A stretch of 64,000 bases of DNA from Ashinkailepas kermadecensis. Its lineage: Eukaryota; Arthropoda; Thecostraca; Neolepadidae. This document shows positions 47,392 through 59,204 of this stretch, piece after piece (within the stretch, counting starts at the first letter, position 1; each line of letters begins with the position of its first letter). The stretch lies in NCBI GenBank assembly GCA_034440615.1, contig JAOTOM010005127.1:62001-126000 (forward strand). The letters are read 5' to 3'. The translations under genes were made by a program, and so were the position numbers. The notes under the pieces are model-generated. The model was given only the letters and a program-made list of their open reading frames with translations, was not told where the DNA came from and did no database searches.

Positions 47392-47832
47392 GTCCCGAGA
47401 CTTGAGAGACCCGGCCGAGACACCCGGCATGAGATACACGCGTGGGGACCTCCCGAACAAACTTGAGAGACCCAGCCGAGATACGCGGCATGAGATCCAC
47501 GCGTGGGGACCTCCCGAACAAACTTGAGAGACCCAGCCGAGACACCCGACATGAGATCCACGCGTGGGGACCTCCCGAACAAACTTGAGAGACCCAGCCG
47601 AGACACCCGGCATGAGATCCACGCGTGGGGACCTCCCGAACAAACTTGAGAGACCCAGCCGAGACACCCGGCATGAGATCCACGCGTGGGGACCTCCCGA
47701 ACAAACTTGAGAGACCCAGCCGAGACACCCGGCATGAGATCCACGCGTGGGGACCTCCCGAGCAAACTTGAGAGACCCGGCCGAGACACCCGGCATGAGA
47801 TCCACGCGTGGGGACCTCCTGAACAAACTTGA
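47392..47832. repeat. 61-bp array, CTTGAGAGACCCAGCCGAGA
   Basis: Seven near-identical 61-bp units starting CTTGAGAGACCCAGCCGAGA and ending GGGGACCTCCCGAACAAA. As 61 is one more than a multiple of three, three minus frames of 154-172 codons stay open with the same peptide; not genes. Confidence 0.96.
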
Positions 47833-48182
47833 CCACCACTTTCCACAGCTCCGAAAGACGAATTTAGTGTAACTTAGCCAGCCGCCCTGAGCAGCGCTCC
47901 AACCGTTCGTGTTGTGAAGTGAAGAGTACCTGCCGCATCGGCCAATGCAAATGCGACAACCACAGGTTTAAAAGAAATGAGTCCGAGTTATTGCTGGGGT
48001 AGCTTTATGGACCAGGGTTCTATTGCTAAGCAGAGATTGTTGCGTAAACCCTGGCCCCACCACCCGATCCACGAATTCCAGTACAACGGCAGAATTTTAA
48101 CCGAAAGCTTAACGTGCCGTCAATGCACCGATACGGCCGCCCGGTACCTCGTCCCCGGGCTTATCGGGACGGCTGCCAACTG

Positions 48183-48300
48183 ACCCTCCCAGCCAGGGGC
48201 TAAATGCGAGCGCGTGAAGCGACTGGAACCCTGTGTTGCCAGGGCAGGGGAGACCAGTGCAGGTCGGCGCTCTAACCAACTGAGCTACCGGGGCGGCCAA
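48183..48300 (-). mobile_element. tRNA-derived SINE (family C), minus strand
   Basis: Minus strand reads GCCGCCCCGGTAGCTCAGTT (A box TAGCTCAGTTGG) and, after an enlarged middle, B box GGTTCCAGTC. A and B boxes are too far apart for an intact tRNA. 48300-49560 shows no supported gene. Confidence 0.7.
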
Positions 48301-49599
48301 CGGCACACCAACTGAGGTTGGCGTGAAATATTCAACACCATTTCTGCAACACGACTAGGAGCAAACATGGTCCCAATGTGAGCATACGCGTAGCGCTTCA
48401 CCACCAATAGAAATTAACTGTTTTGTGAAAGACAACTGTAGATATTACGTTGTTTTGCATCCATGCAGGTTTCAAATCTAGATAGCATGAAGTGCACGTC
48501 CAGTTCTCTGAACCACTCCAACGATATGAAAATGGCGATAAACTCGATTACATTCTTCATGAGTGATAGCACATGCCAGTCAGCACAGCACAGCACGTGC
48601 CACCTGCCGTGCAAAGCGCTGTAACGTTGTTAAAGTTAATGTGACCGTTCGAGAATCTCTGGAATGTACTGTCTGTGTCACCCGCGATAAGGCCGCGTGA
48701 GGTACCAAAACACGAGTATTAGTTATCACAACAAGAACGCCAGGCATGCGGCCCACCCGATCTACCACAGATAAGATCCATGTACAGCACGATTGTTTGC
48801 CGCCGCGATGAGATCACCCACCAGGTTATAACTGATAAGACCTGAGCTCGTGTCGGGGAGTTCGCATACCACAAAGTCCAGGGCGCCACCAGTCGGGTAC
48901 TTCCACGAACCATCGCCGGTTGCCAAGCGACTGCCGGACACCGCGGCTGCAAAACTGCAACCTGAGAGCGCGACCGGCCAGATGGGGAGTGCACGAGAAC
49001 TGAACCCATGACCCGTGACGAATCAGGAGTCAGCAATACCCACCCAGGGCAATGGCCGCCGGCACACCGAGCCAATCGTGGCCCGGTTCACTTTCGGGTT
49101 GGCGCGTCATATTGAACCGGCCAATGAGAGTGTGGGTTGTACGCCGTTGAAGTATTTGCGTGGGCCGACTCGTGTTTATATATATGTGTGTACCAATGAA
49201 AATAAAGAGAGACACCCCAGGAGACCGAGGGAGAGCCAGCACGTCTTTGCGATTTCGGGGCGGACTGGCGTTTGCCTGTCACGACTCAAAGTAGTTGCCG
49301 GGCCGCGGAAGTATCCAGCCTGGGCGTTCACTCATCATGGGATTTTAACGAGTGAGCTGTCCGCTTACTGTTCTGGGGTAAAAGCGGCAGCGTTGGTCTA
49401 TCCCTAGACTTCCCACGGCCAGGGAAAAAACTACCCTACAGTGCACCCGTCAATCGCTGCACAGTCGGTGCACTAGCACACGCGCGGAATCGGCCGCAAT
49501 GCCAGTGCCATGCCAGTGGCAGCACATGCCAGAGACGTAATGTACACTGCATACTCACAGAAACGGCATCACCACTATTCATCCTCAGTGTCGATATAT

Positions 49600-49756
49600 C
49601 AGCGCCACTTATTGACAGTGACACGGGGTCAACACTGCCTACCCGCGATAATACGACATCAACCCTACCTTCCCGCGGTAATACGATATCAACCCTACCT
49701 ACCCGCGGTAATACGATATCCACGTTACCTACTCACAGTGACATGGAATTAGTCGC
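49600..49756 (-). repeat. Far end of the receptor TM7-donor array
   Basis: Four to five diverged 30-33-bp units with CTACCCGCGGTAATACGATA, the same kind as the array at 53275-54460. Positions 49727-49756 (CAGTGACATGGAATTAGTCG) closely copy the true TM7 exon end at 54471-54490 (CAGTGACATGCGGAATTTGG), including a donor-like ACCTAC. Confidence 0.7.
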
Positions 49757-49910
49757 TTTTTACAGATTTTTGACCGGCACGCTCCAGTTAGGCGGATACG
49801 CATACGGAACCCGAGCGCCCCAAGGGTGTCGGACAGAACTAGAGATCTCATAGCCCCCCGCTGAGATGCGCTGCGTTTTTTAGGTCATGCTTCTGCCGTA
49901 CATGGAGAGC

Positions 49911-50849
49911 TTAACACGCGCACTGGAGGCGGGGGGCGAAATCCGCCCACCCCTCCGGTTTTTCGCAAATAACTGCAGATTTTACCGGTCGATATACGCG
50001 ATTGTCTGCGCACCTGCTTAGAAATGAACGGCGCGTCGTTTAAAGGACGAAAAATGGAAATCGGCTGACGATTTTTCAAGTTAGGGGACGCTAAAGTAAA
50101 AAATAAATTCCAGCGCCAGACCACAAAAATCGGCGCTGATGCGCTTCTCATATACTCGCAAAATGGAGGTGTTCTTGGCTACACTAGCGACTTGTTTGAT
50201 GCATATTGATATGCTATATAGTTTCAAGGTCATGTTAGGTCACCGAGGTCAAGTCAGATCAAGTTCATGACAGGTTAATGGAACCGAACATGATCAACTG
50301 GAATGTTGTCATAAATGCACTACTGTTTGTCATTTGTACTGTTTGTCATTGCGTTTCCATACTTTATTCATGTACTTCACTCCTTTCTTCACGAAGTCGA
50401 TTGCTCCGAGCTGCCCGACGGAGCAGTCGGGCGGGCGGCCCGGTTTCGGTAACTGGAACAGGTAACTGACCTGATAAAGTGGTGCTATATAGGTGACCTG
50501 AGGTCAGATGTTGGGTCTAGCATCTGCATTGCATCATTAGTAATGTCCAAAACATCATTGATGCCCATTTTTGAGCATTTAAACACAATCACAGTGATCC
50601 ATAACGATGACAAGCCAAGCCGTGCAAAACCAGAGAATTTTGACAATTTGACCTCATTTGACCTTGAAGATATTGACCTAAGGTCATGAAATTTGCACAC
50701 AATAGAGTACACTACCGTACCCATCCACCCTGTGAATTTCGTTCCTCCAGCTTTACTAGGAGCCGAGATCTTATGGGGGGGGGGCGGAATCCGCCCCCCC
50801 CCCCCTCCAGTGCGCGTAATTTTCAGAGGCCCTCCAGGGCGCGTGTTAA
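49911..50849. mobile_element. piggyBac-like MITE with TTAA target sites
   Basis: The left end is TTAA (49911-49914) then CACGCGCACTGGAGGCGGGG; the right end, read inward on the minus strand, is TTAA (50846-50849) then CACGCGCCCTGGAGG. A second internal end-like copy, ACGCGCACTGGAGGGGGG, lies 25 bp further in (about 50800-50820). TTAA flanks and C-starting inverted ends are the piggyBac superfamily pattern. The 931-bp element has no transposase frame and has FTZ-like AGGTCA words inside. Confidence 0.75.
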
Positions 50850-50854
50850 CAGAC

Positions 50855-52715
50855 AGGTGGGTTCTGCCATTCGACGCGACACCCTTGACCACGTGCAGAG
50901 GCGCATCCAGGAGAGCGGAAGGGGGCATGTGACGGTGTATTCGGTCCACGGTAGGCGATGTCAAGGGCAATCGAAAGGCTCCCGACGCTTCGCCTGACCA
51001 GCTGAATCATTATGGTGTAGGCGTTGGACCACGCACTGCTGGCGAGGTTGCAGGTCAAGATACTTCCCCGAGCCTGGCTTGCCGTTTGTCGCGAGTGGGT
51101 GCCTGTGCATTCTGCCTAGTAGCACTGTCCCTCTCCGAGCCGCGTGCCATCGTGTTCGGCATGAACAGCTCGTCCGCCTGCGGTGGGGACGGCATCAGCT
51201 TATGATCCGACTGAGCTTTGACGTCAATGGCAGCGTGCTTCTGCATTTGGTCAACCCCAGACTCACCACTGCCGACGTCCCCATTTCTTGGAAGCACTCC
51301 TTAGTTTATCCCATCTTTAAATCCGGTGATCCTAGCAGGACATTCAACTATCGGCCTATTTCTATTCTGTCGGTCACAGTCAAAATTGTGGAGCGTGCAG
51401 TCCACCAGCAACTCTACGCTTACCTATCCGACAACCACCTCCTCTCTCCTACCCAGCACGGTTTCCGCCCCGGTCATTCAACGGAGCCGCGCTGACATCC
51501 CGCGCTGATCCGACCAGATCCTATCAGTCAATGATCGTGGAGACATGTCCCTCCACTTCCTCTTGGACTTGAGCAAATGCTTTGATGTGATCGACCATTC
51601 AAAAATATTGATCAAATTAAGCCAGCACGGTATCGACACTTCGTGGTTTTCGGCCTGTCTCCAAAGTCATACCCAGAGTGTCAGCTTCGCTGATAATATG
51701 GGTCGCAGCATAAAATCTGTGCCAATTCAGACTAAATCGGAGCTTTTTCAATGCTAATCTCCCGGCCCATTGCTCTTCGCCAAGAGCTCTTCGCTGCGTC
51801 CTCGCCAACGGCCTCAATCTGTTCGCCGAGGGCGCAGTATTCGTTCAGTATGCAGATGACACACACATTTTGGTCACCGGAAACAAAACTCGCAACCGAA
51901 GTTTCGTTGCCGAGTTTGAACACGTCCTGGTGCCCGCGACACTTGGTTCCGCGGAAACGGTCTAAAGGTAAATTGCGGAGAAAACCAAACTTATGCTCTT
52001 TGGCAGCCAACAAAATGTACGCAGTCTTCTCAACTTCACGGTAACCTTTTGCGATCAACATTTGCTCCCCTGTTCGAAAGTAAAAAAAACCCTAGGACTC
52101 ACTTCGATCGCACTCTCAGCTGAGACGCGCATATTTCCAACATTACCAGACGATGTTTCGGAACTTTGGCCGGTCTGTCGCATTTCAGAGGCCCCCTGCC
52201 ACCATCTGTCATATCGGTGCTCGTCAATGCCTTGGTCCTCTCTCAGATACTGTGCTGCATTTCGGTGTACGGAAATAGTACGCAAAATTAAATGTCTCGG
52301 TTTAAACAAATTATCAACTATGGAGCAAAAGTTATTTTCGGACGAACTAAATTTGACCATGTCACCCATCTGTTAGAGCGCCTTGGCTGGATGAGCTCGG
52401 AGAACTTGGCCTCATACCACACTGTGCCTGCTTCACAAGGTGCGCCGTCTGCAGGAGCCGGCTTCGTTAGCCGGTACCATTACCACAGTAGCCGAGCATC
52501 GTGACCGCCACACCCGTCAGGACCGGGACCTGTACGTCTCCAGCTCGCGGACGGTGATGGGCAGGCGCCGGTCAGTCAGCAGGCGCCGGTCTTGCTCCCG
52601 AGGCCCTGTCCTGTATAACGAGCTGCAGCATGAGCTGAAGCGACTGCCAGTTCACCTGTTCAGTCGCCGTCTGAGGCAGCAATTGTGCGTGGGACTGGAC
52701 TGACTGCTCTGATCG
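50855..52715 (+). pseudogene. Non-LTR retrotransposon (LINE) RT, broken
   Basis: Plus frames read SVLLHLVNPRLTTADVPISW, KHSLVYPIFKSGDPSRTFNY, RPISILSVTVKIVERAVHQQ and LLSPTQHGFRPGHST (51225-51490), then FLLDLSKCFDVIDHSKI (51555-51610), a YADDT block in another frame near 51850, and a C-terminal tail INYGAKVIFGRTKFDHVTHL with GPVLYNELQHELKRLPVHLF (52310-52680). This is the RT and tail of a Jockey/CR1/L2-like element. At least four frameshifts or stops make it inactive. Confidence 0.88.
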
Positions 52716-52954
52716 TACTTGCTGACTGCTGATCGTACTTGCTGACTGCTGATCGTTCCTGCTGACTCTTCCCGTGCCGCTGGCATGCATAACTGCTATA
52801 TGTTTCCATGTGCGCCTGTGATAGCCCATATTAACTGATGACCATCGTTTTAAAACTCGACAACAGACTGTAATACGCACGAGTCTAATGTGGATGGCCT
52901 GCATATACGTCTTTGTCTTTGTCTTGCATCAACACTGGTTGCTCGCCTTCATAC

Positions 52955-53268
52955 AACATCAACAGTATTTACCCACAGTATTTACCCACAGTATTTACCC
53001 ACAGTATTTACCCACAGTATTTACCCACAGTATTTACCCACAGTATTTACCCACAGTATTTACCCACAGTATTTACCCACAGTATTTACCCACAGTATTT
53101 ACCCACAGTATTTACCCACAGTATTTACCCACAGTATTTACCCACAGTATTTACCCACAGTATTTACCCACAGTATTTACCCACAGTATTTACCCACAGT
53201 ATTTACCCACAGTATTTACCCACAGTATTTACCCACAGTATTTACCCACAGTATTTACCCACAGTAGT
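52955..53268. repeat. 15-bp minisatellite, ACAGTATTTACCCAC
   Basis: About 20 nearly perfect units of ACAGTATTTACCCAC; on the minus strand GTGGGTAAATACTGT. The 15-bp period keeps all plus frames open. Confidence 0.97.
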
Positions 53269-53274
53269 ACGGTA

Positions 53275-54460
53275 CCAATACCACCCACCCGCAGTAATAA
53301 GGTATTAGCTCTACCTAACCACAGTAATACAAAACCAACGCTACTTACGCACAGTGACACCGCAAAAACACTGCTCGCTCGCATTAATGCGATATAAACA
53401 CTATAAATACACTATAAATGCGCTATAAACACTATAAATACACTATAAATGCGATATAAACACTATAAATACACTATAAATGCGATATAAACACTATAAA
53501 TACACTATAAATGCGATATAAACACTATAAATACACTATAAATGCGATATAAACACTATAAATACACTATAAATGCGGTATAATACTATAAATACACTAT
53601 AAATGCGATATAAACACTATAAATACACCATAAATGCGATATAAACACTATAAACCTACAGAAATACGGTATCAACACTGGTTACACGCAGTAATATGGT
53701 ATGAACACTGCATATCCGCAGCAATACTGTGTCAACACTGCCCACCCACATCGTAGAAACACTGCTTGCTGGCAGTCGTGCTGCATGAACAACACTTCCC
53801 GGCTGAAATATTGCATCAACGGTACCTGCCCGCTGCGTGCCCTACATCCGCCGAAATATGCGGTATCAACGCTGCGGACCCACGGTGGTACGGCACCAGT
53901 GCTACTTACTCGCAGTAATATGGTATGGACCCAAAATACCCACAGTAATACGGTATCAACACCACTTATCCTCAGTAATGCAGTATCAACGTTACTTACC
54001 CGCAATGGTACGCTATGAACACTATCTACAGTAATACGGTATCAACACTACCTACCAGCAGCAACACGGTAGCAACACTATTACCAGCAGTAATATGGTA
54101 TCAACACTACTTACCAGCAGTACTACGGTAGCAACACTATTACCAGCAGTAATATGGTATCAACACTACTTACCGCAATGATACGGTATAAAGAATATCT
54201 ACAATCATACGGAATCAACACTACCTACCAGCAGCAACACGGTAGCAACACAGTTACCAGCAGTAATATGGTAGCAACACTACTTACCAGCAGTACTACG
54301 GTAGCAACACTACTTACCAGCAGTAATATGGTAGCAATACTACTTACCAACAGTATTACGGTAGCAACACTACTTACCAGAAGTAATATGCTAGCAACAC
54401 TACTTACCAGCAGTAATATGGTAGCAACACTATCATCAGCAGTAGTATTGCATCAGCACT
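53275..54460 (-). repeat. 30-bp arrays derived from the TM7 exon donor
   Basis: On the minus strand the unit at 54200-54460 reads CTG|GTAAGTAGTGTTGCTACC, matching the real junction CGG|GTAAGTAGTGCTGATGC at 54466. Units get more diverged away from the exon (53660-54200, GTAATACGGTATCAACACT). A separate 31-bp array, CTATAAATGCGATATAAACA, occupies 53395-53660. Confidence 0.9.
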
Positions 54461-54466
54461 ACTTAC

Positions 54467-54565
54467 CCGCAGTGACATGCGGAATTTGGCGCTCATCGTG
54501 TGGTACAAGATGGGGTTGACGCACGTGCTGACGAAGAGCAGCACGCCCGACACGTAGTTGAGACA
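54467..54565 (-). CDS. Neuropeptide GPCR, TM7 exon
   Basis: Minus-strand exon of exactly 33 codons in phase 0 between acceptor GGCTGCATTTCAG and donor GTAAGT. It encodes CLNYVSGVLLFVST followed by CVNPILYHTMSAKFRMSLR. NPILY is the NPxxY motif closing TM7 of class A receptors, followed by the amphipathic helix 8 start. The phase fits the TM6 exon at 58522-58631. The wording is closest, from memory, to CAPA/pyrokinin/neuromedin-U receptors. The C-terminal tail exon was not found downstream. Confidence 0.85.
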
Positions 54566-54614
54566 CTGAAATGCAGCCAGGATTGGTCACTGAAGGCGCG
54601 CGACATCACCGCAA

Positions 54615-54770
54615 TACACTCACACTCACACTCACACTCACACTCATACTCATACTCACACTCATACTCATACTCACACTCACACTCACACTCATACTCA
54701 TACTCATACTCATACTCATACTCATACTCATACTCATACTCATACTCACACTCACACTCACACTCACAGG
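54615..54770. repeat. 6-bp repeat, CACTCA/TACTCA
   Basis: About 25 units of ACTCAC or ACTCAT, just 50 bp upstream of the TM7 exon acceptor. Confidence 0.97.
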
Positions 54771-54814
54771 TCGGACACTCACAGGTCGCATAGTCGCCCA
54801 TCAGAACTCGCGTG

Positions 54815-54992
54815 TCACTCACATTCCGACACTCATATTCCGACACTCACATTCCGACACTCACATTCCGACACTCACATTCCGACACTCACATTCCGAC
54901 ACTCACATTCCGACACTCACATTCCGACACTCACATTCCGACACTCACATTCCGACACTCACATTCCGACACTCACATTCCGACACTCACAA
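54815..54992. repeat. 14-bp minisatellite, CACTCACATTCCGA
   Basis: About 12 units of CACTCACATTCCGA. 55000-55365 shows nothing recognisable. Confidence 0.97.
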
Positions 54993-55364
54993 TCCCGGCA
55001 TTGCTGAAAGTAACCGCGGTTTTCACGTAGACTTTCGCAGCACCTTTAGCAGGGCTTGCCGATTAGGACAAAGTTGGCCGATTTCTAAACTTGAGCCAGA
55101 CTTGACAGCAGGCCAGTGGAGGCAAGCGGATAGAACACAGCTGGGCCTACTAGGCTGCTGCAAACGGACATAGCACAGTATCACAGACTCTTGATTTGAT
55201 TGCCCACCAATACATATCAGTTCATTGAGTAGGAGTTGATCTATCGCATGCTCAGCTCAATAACTGAGACAGACAGAAAGCCATAGTTGATTTATGAAAA
55301 CAAATTATCACAGTTACACTACTTGAAGAATAATATGGGCTGACTTAGGGCGACCAGGCTCGTG

Positions 55365-56275
55365 CTTCTTTTCCACCGTGTCCCTGCACGTCTGGCTCGG
55401 GGCCCCCTCCGTCGACTCAGAGGTCCCATACGTCGGTTCAGGGACCCCTTCACACCTCAACGCTCTCCCTCCGGCCGGAGGCCCATCTTTCACCAGCTGC
55501 GGCCTCCTCCACCAGGTCAGGGCCCATGTGCGGCGGCGGCCCAGGTACCTGCTCATACCTGCTCTCTGGGTCCTCTCCGACATTGGTTCAGGGTTCTTCC
55601 GCGGAAGTGCCCTCCTCCGTGGCTCAATGCTCACCATCCGGTCGGAGGCCCTCATTGAACAGCTTGGGTCCCCTTCGTCAGGTCAGGACCCATTGCACGT
55701 CATGGGCCCAATCCGTCGGTCCAGGCGGCTCTTCTGACGGCTCGAGGTCCGGGTCGGAAATGATGGACACTTCTGGACGTACGCTCCGGAGAACAGAAGT
55801 AGTCTCGCAGTCCGTTCTTGCACGCTGCCACCCGACTGGCCTGCTCGCTCACGTGGCAGGGAGCCGTGCGGCGACCGGTCAAGGTCGCACGGTCGACCTT
55901 GCCCGCAACGTGAAAGAAGGGCCTGTGCGTCCACTTGCCCCCTCCGGAGAGGGCGTCCAATTCAGCCGGGTATTTTCAACACTGGATGAGGTCCTCTCCG
56001 GCAATTATCGGTCCTCCCAGTCGTCTCAGCTCCTTGACGACCGACGGCCTTTTCCGTCAGGCCGGAGGCCCCTTTCCAGAAGTGTTAGCGCCTCCATCAG
56101 GACAAGGGTCCTCGGCAAGGGACAAGGGTCCTTTCTTCGGCTTGGGATCCGCCGTCAGCCCAGGGACCCTTTATATTGGCTCGACCCGGAGACAGTTCCA
56201 ACGATGCGGGGTCCCTCTGTCGACCTAGAAGCCCTCCACGTTGGCCCATTCCAAGGCGGGCCATCAACATGAAAC
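55365..56275. repeat. Degenerate satellite, about 31-bp period, CGTCGGTTCAGGGACCCC
   Basis: Diverged units around CCTCCGTCAGGTCAGGGCCC and CGTCGGTCCAGG. Several overlapping plus frames of 90-250 codons are by-products. Confidence 0.75.
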
Positions 56276-56479
56276 ATCAACTTTTCGCGACATGCGATGA
56301 TGTCGCGAGATATTTGTCGCGATAAATTTGTTGTTATAACTTAAAACCACTTTAAATGCGTCGCGATAAATTGGGAAAACCAGTATGTATGAAAATGCTT
56401 CTTTTTTAGCTGGCAGGCAAAATATCACAGCAAAGGCCTTTGAGTTTGATAATATGGCATGAAAATCATGTTATAAGGC

Positions 56480-56900
56480 ATCCTATAAGGATAATAAGGC
56501 AAATGGTAATCTAACCTAACGAAACCTAGCCTAATCGCCCATTATCCACGGAGAAACAAAAATATATTTTAAAAATGAAGAAAAAAAAATCGTGCACATT
56601 TCTTCTCCAAATGCATCAAACTAAAAAGCCCAACGTAACCTAACCTAACATCACCTATCCTAACCCCAAGCCTAACCTTTTTTTTTGCAGAAACCGTGCA
56701 AAATGTCTTGGAATATTTTTTACAACTTTGATTTAATTTCCAAATAAAAAACCCAACAGAACCTCACCGAATCTAACCATATACAACCTAACCCCTTTGC
56801 TTGCTCCATGGAGATAAAATGTGTGTAAAACTTATCCCGTGACTACCTTAGGGCATAATATACCACCTTTTCATGCTATTGATTTCATTTATTTCATGCT
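56480..56900. other. AT-rich stretch with CCTAA (TTAGG) words
   Basis: Contains AACCTAACCTAACATCACC, CTATCCTAACCCCAAGCCTA and similar; dispersed telomere-like TTAGG words of this sort are frequent in arthropod DNA. No gene is visible. Confidence 0.5.
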
Positions 56901-56904
56901 TATA

Positions 56905-57175
56905 ATGATGTAAACGGCTTACCCAGCGCCACCTAATATCGATGGAAATAGATTACCCAGCGCCACCTTACACTGATGGAAATAGTTTACGCAGCACAAC
57001 ATAACACTGATCGATACGACTTACCCAGCGCCACCTAACACTGATGGAAATAACTTACCCAGCGCCATCTAACATTGATGGAAACGACTTATCCAGCGCC
57101 ACCTAGCACTGATGGAAACGGCCTACCCAGCGAAACCTAACACTGATGGAAACGGCCTACCCAGCGCCACTTAAC
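56905..57175. repeat. 34-bp tandem repeat, TACCCAGCGCCACCTAACAC
   Basis: About eight units of TACCCAGCGCCACCTAACAC plus TGATGGAAACGGC. On the minus strand each holds CTGGGTAAGTC, a 5' splice-site-like word, in the intron of the receptor gene. Confidence 0.93.
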
Positions 57176-57299
57176 AATGCTAGAGATGCCAGCACAACTA
57201 GCCGCAGGTGCCTGCGTCGCCTACCAAAGAGACGGAGACCAGACCAACATGGCAGTGTCAGCACAACCGTCAGCAGGTGACTGCAACTGTCGCCCGCAA

Positions 57300-58455
57300 C
57301 TGTGTCACCCACCTGTGACTGTGTCGCCTACCTGTCACCCACCTGTGGCTGTGTCGCCTACCTGTCACCCACCTGTGACTGTGTCGCCTACCTGTCACCC
57401 ACCTGTGACTGTGTCGCCTATCTGTCACCCACCTGTGACTGTGTCGCCTACCTATCGCCCACCTGTGACTGTGTCGCCTACCTGTCACCCACCTGTGGCT
57501 GTGTCGCCTATCTGTCACCCACCTGTGACTGTGTCGCCTACCTGTCACCCACCTGTGACTGTGTCGCCTATCTGTCACCCACCTGTGACTGTGTCGCCTA
57601 CCTGTCACCCACCTGTGACTGTGTCGCCTACCTATCACCCACCTGTGACTGTGTCGCCTACCTGTCACCCACCTGTCACCCACCTGTGACTGTGTCGCCT
57701 ACCTGTCACCCACCTGTGGCTGTGTCACCTACCTGTCACCCACCTGTGACTGTGTCACCTACCTGTCACCCACCTGTGGCTGTGTCACCTACCTGTCACC
57801 CACCTGTGACTGTGTCACCTACCTGTCACCCACCTGTGACTGTGTCACCTACCTGTCACCCACCTGTGACTGTGTCACCTACCTGTCACCCACCTGTGAC
57901 TGTGTCACCTACCTGTCACCCACCTGTGACTGTGTCGCCTACCTGTCACCCACCTGTGACTGTGTCGCCTACCTGTCACCCACCTGTGACTGTGTCACCT
58001 ACCTGTCACCCACCTGTGACTGTGTCACCTACCTGTCACCCACCTGTGACTGTGTCACTTACCTGTCACCCACCTGTGACTGTGTCGCCTACCTGTCACC
58101 CACCTGTGACTGTGTCACCTACCTGTCACCCACCTGTGACTGTGTCACCTACCTGTCACCCACCTGTGACTGTGTCGCCTATCTGTCACACACCTGTGAC
58201 TGTGTCACCTACCTGTCACCCACCTGTGACTGTGTCACTTACCTGTCACCCACCTGTGACTGTGTCGCCTACCTGTCACCCACCTGTGACTGTGTCACCT
58301 ACCTGTCACCCACCTGTGACTGTGTCACCTACCTGTCACCCACCTGTGACTGTGTCACCTACCTGTCACCCACCTGTGACTGTGTCACCTACCTGTCACC
58401 CACCTGTGACTGTGTCGCCTACCTGTCACCCACCTGTGACTGTGTCACCTACCGA
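57300..58455 (-). repeat. 30-bp array in the TM6-TM7 intron, donor-like units
   Basis: About 38 units; minus-strand unit GACAGGTAGGCGACACAG plus TCACAGGTGGGT, so each has two CAG|GTRGG words. It is bounded by diverged copies of the TM6 exon end: 57214-57240 (GCGTCGCCTACCAAAGAGAC) and 58442-58465 (GTGTCACCTACCGAGCAGAC), versus the real one at 58511-58535 (GCGTCAGTTACCTGGTAGAC). The 408-codon plus frame through it is a reading of the repeat. Confidence 0.93.
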
Positions 58456-58521
58456 GCAGACGGAGATGGAGCTGACATGGAAGTGCCGGCGCAACCGTCA
58501 GCATGTGAATGCGTCAGTTAC

Positions 58522-58631
58522 CTGGTAGACGGAGGTGAACGTCGGTGATGGGTGTTCCGGGGCGTAGATGGCAAGCAGACGCTGCGCATGAAATGGAGCC
58601 CAGCAGATGAAAAACGCCACCACCATTGCGA
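58522..58631 (-). CDS. Neuropeptide GPCR, TM6 exon
   Basis: Minus-strand 110-nt exon: two bases complete a codon, then 36 codons to donor GTAACT, ending in phase 0 to match the TM7 exon. It encodes VAMVVAFFICWAPFHAQRLL then AIYAPEHPSPTFTSVYQ. FFICWAPFHAQRL is the CWxP kink motif of TM6 with the PFHAQRL end that I associate with CAPA/pyrokinin/neuromedin-U-type receptors, Gq-coupled plasma-membrane receptors for amidated neuropeptides. An alternative acceptor at 58685 would start the exon 54 nt earlier. TM1-TM5 are not found in the window. The family assignment is from memory. Confidence 0.85.
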
Positions 58632-58685
58632 CTGAAACAGCGGGAAACGGAGTCCAGCAGATGAAGAACGTCACCATCATTGCGA
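58632..58685 (-). repeat. 54-bp duplication of TM6 exon start and acceptor
   Basis: Minus strand: TTTCTGTAGTTTCAG then TCGCAATGATGGTGACGTTC (from 58685), duplicated at 58631 as CCCGCTGTTTCAG then TCGCAATGGTGGTGGCGTTT. The 54-bp step is in frame. If the upstream acceptor is used, 18 residues (VAMMVTFFICWTPFPAVS) are added before TM6, giving two half-TM6 segments in a row. Confidence 0.92.
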
Positions 58686-59204
58686 CTGAAACTACAGAAA
58701 CCGACCCAAACAGAGAGAAGAACAAAATCACCAGGCACATCAACGCAAAATGTATGTATTGTAAATAATGAACTTTGCCACAAAAGCTTTGGCAATCTTG
58801 CCCTGGACAATCCAGCCACCTCAAACTGGTACCTGCCCTAGTTCGCTCTGTCTGTATAGTGGAAAAGTATAAACCCAGACTTGCGAGACTTGGGGAAAAA
58901 CTTAATAGGCTCGTCAGAACTGGAGCCATCCGACAATGATCTAGTACAACAGTTGTCAGAACAATGCGCCAAGCACGCTGGACGATTTTAAGTCAGAATG
59001 ACTATGTGCGTCCTGCTTTATGAGTGATATTGTTCGTCTCGCATGGTACATTAGTGACCACTCGTGCACGGCAGCTTCAGGACAACTTGTTCGCTTTCTC
59101 TCGGATGTCGACTTCAGAGCGATTTACACACCTCACTGACATGCAACACTAGACGCTCGAAATGATCCGCCTTTGTTGTGAAGGTTCGTGTATTACTGTT
59201 GGTA

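Noticed and set aside
51055..51297. Minus-strand frame as the receptor C-terminal tail
   Set aside because: It is antisense to clear LINE RT coding sequence.
57302..58528. 408-codon plus-strand open frame
   Set aside because: It is a reading of a 30-bp array in the intron of a minus-strand gene, with no start context, domain or splice sites.
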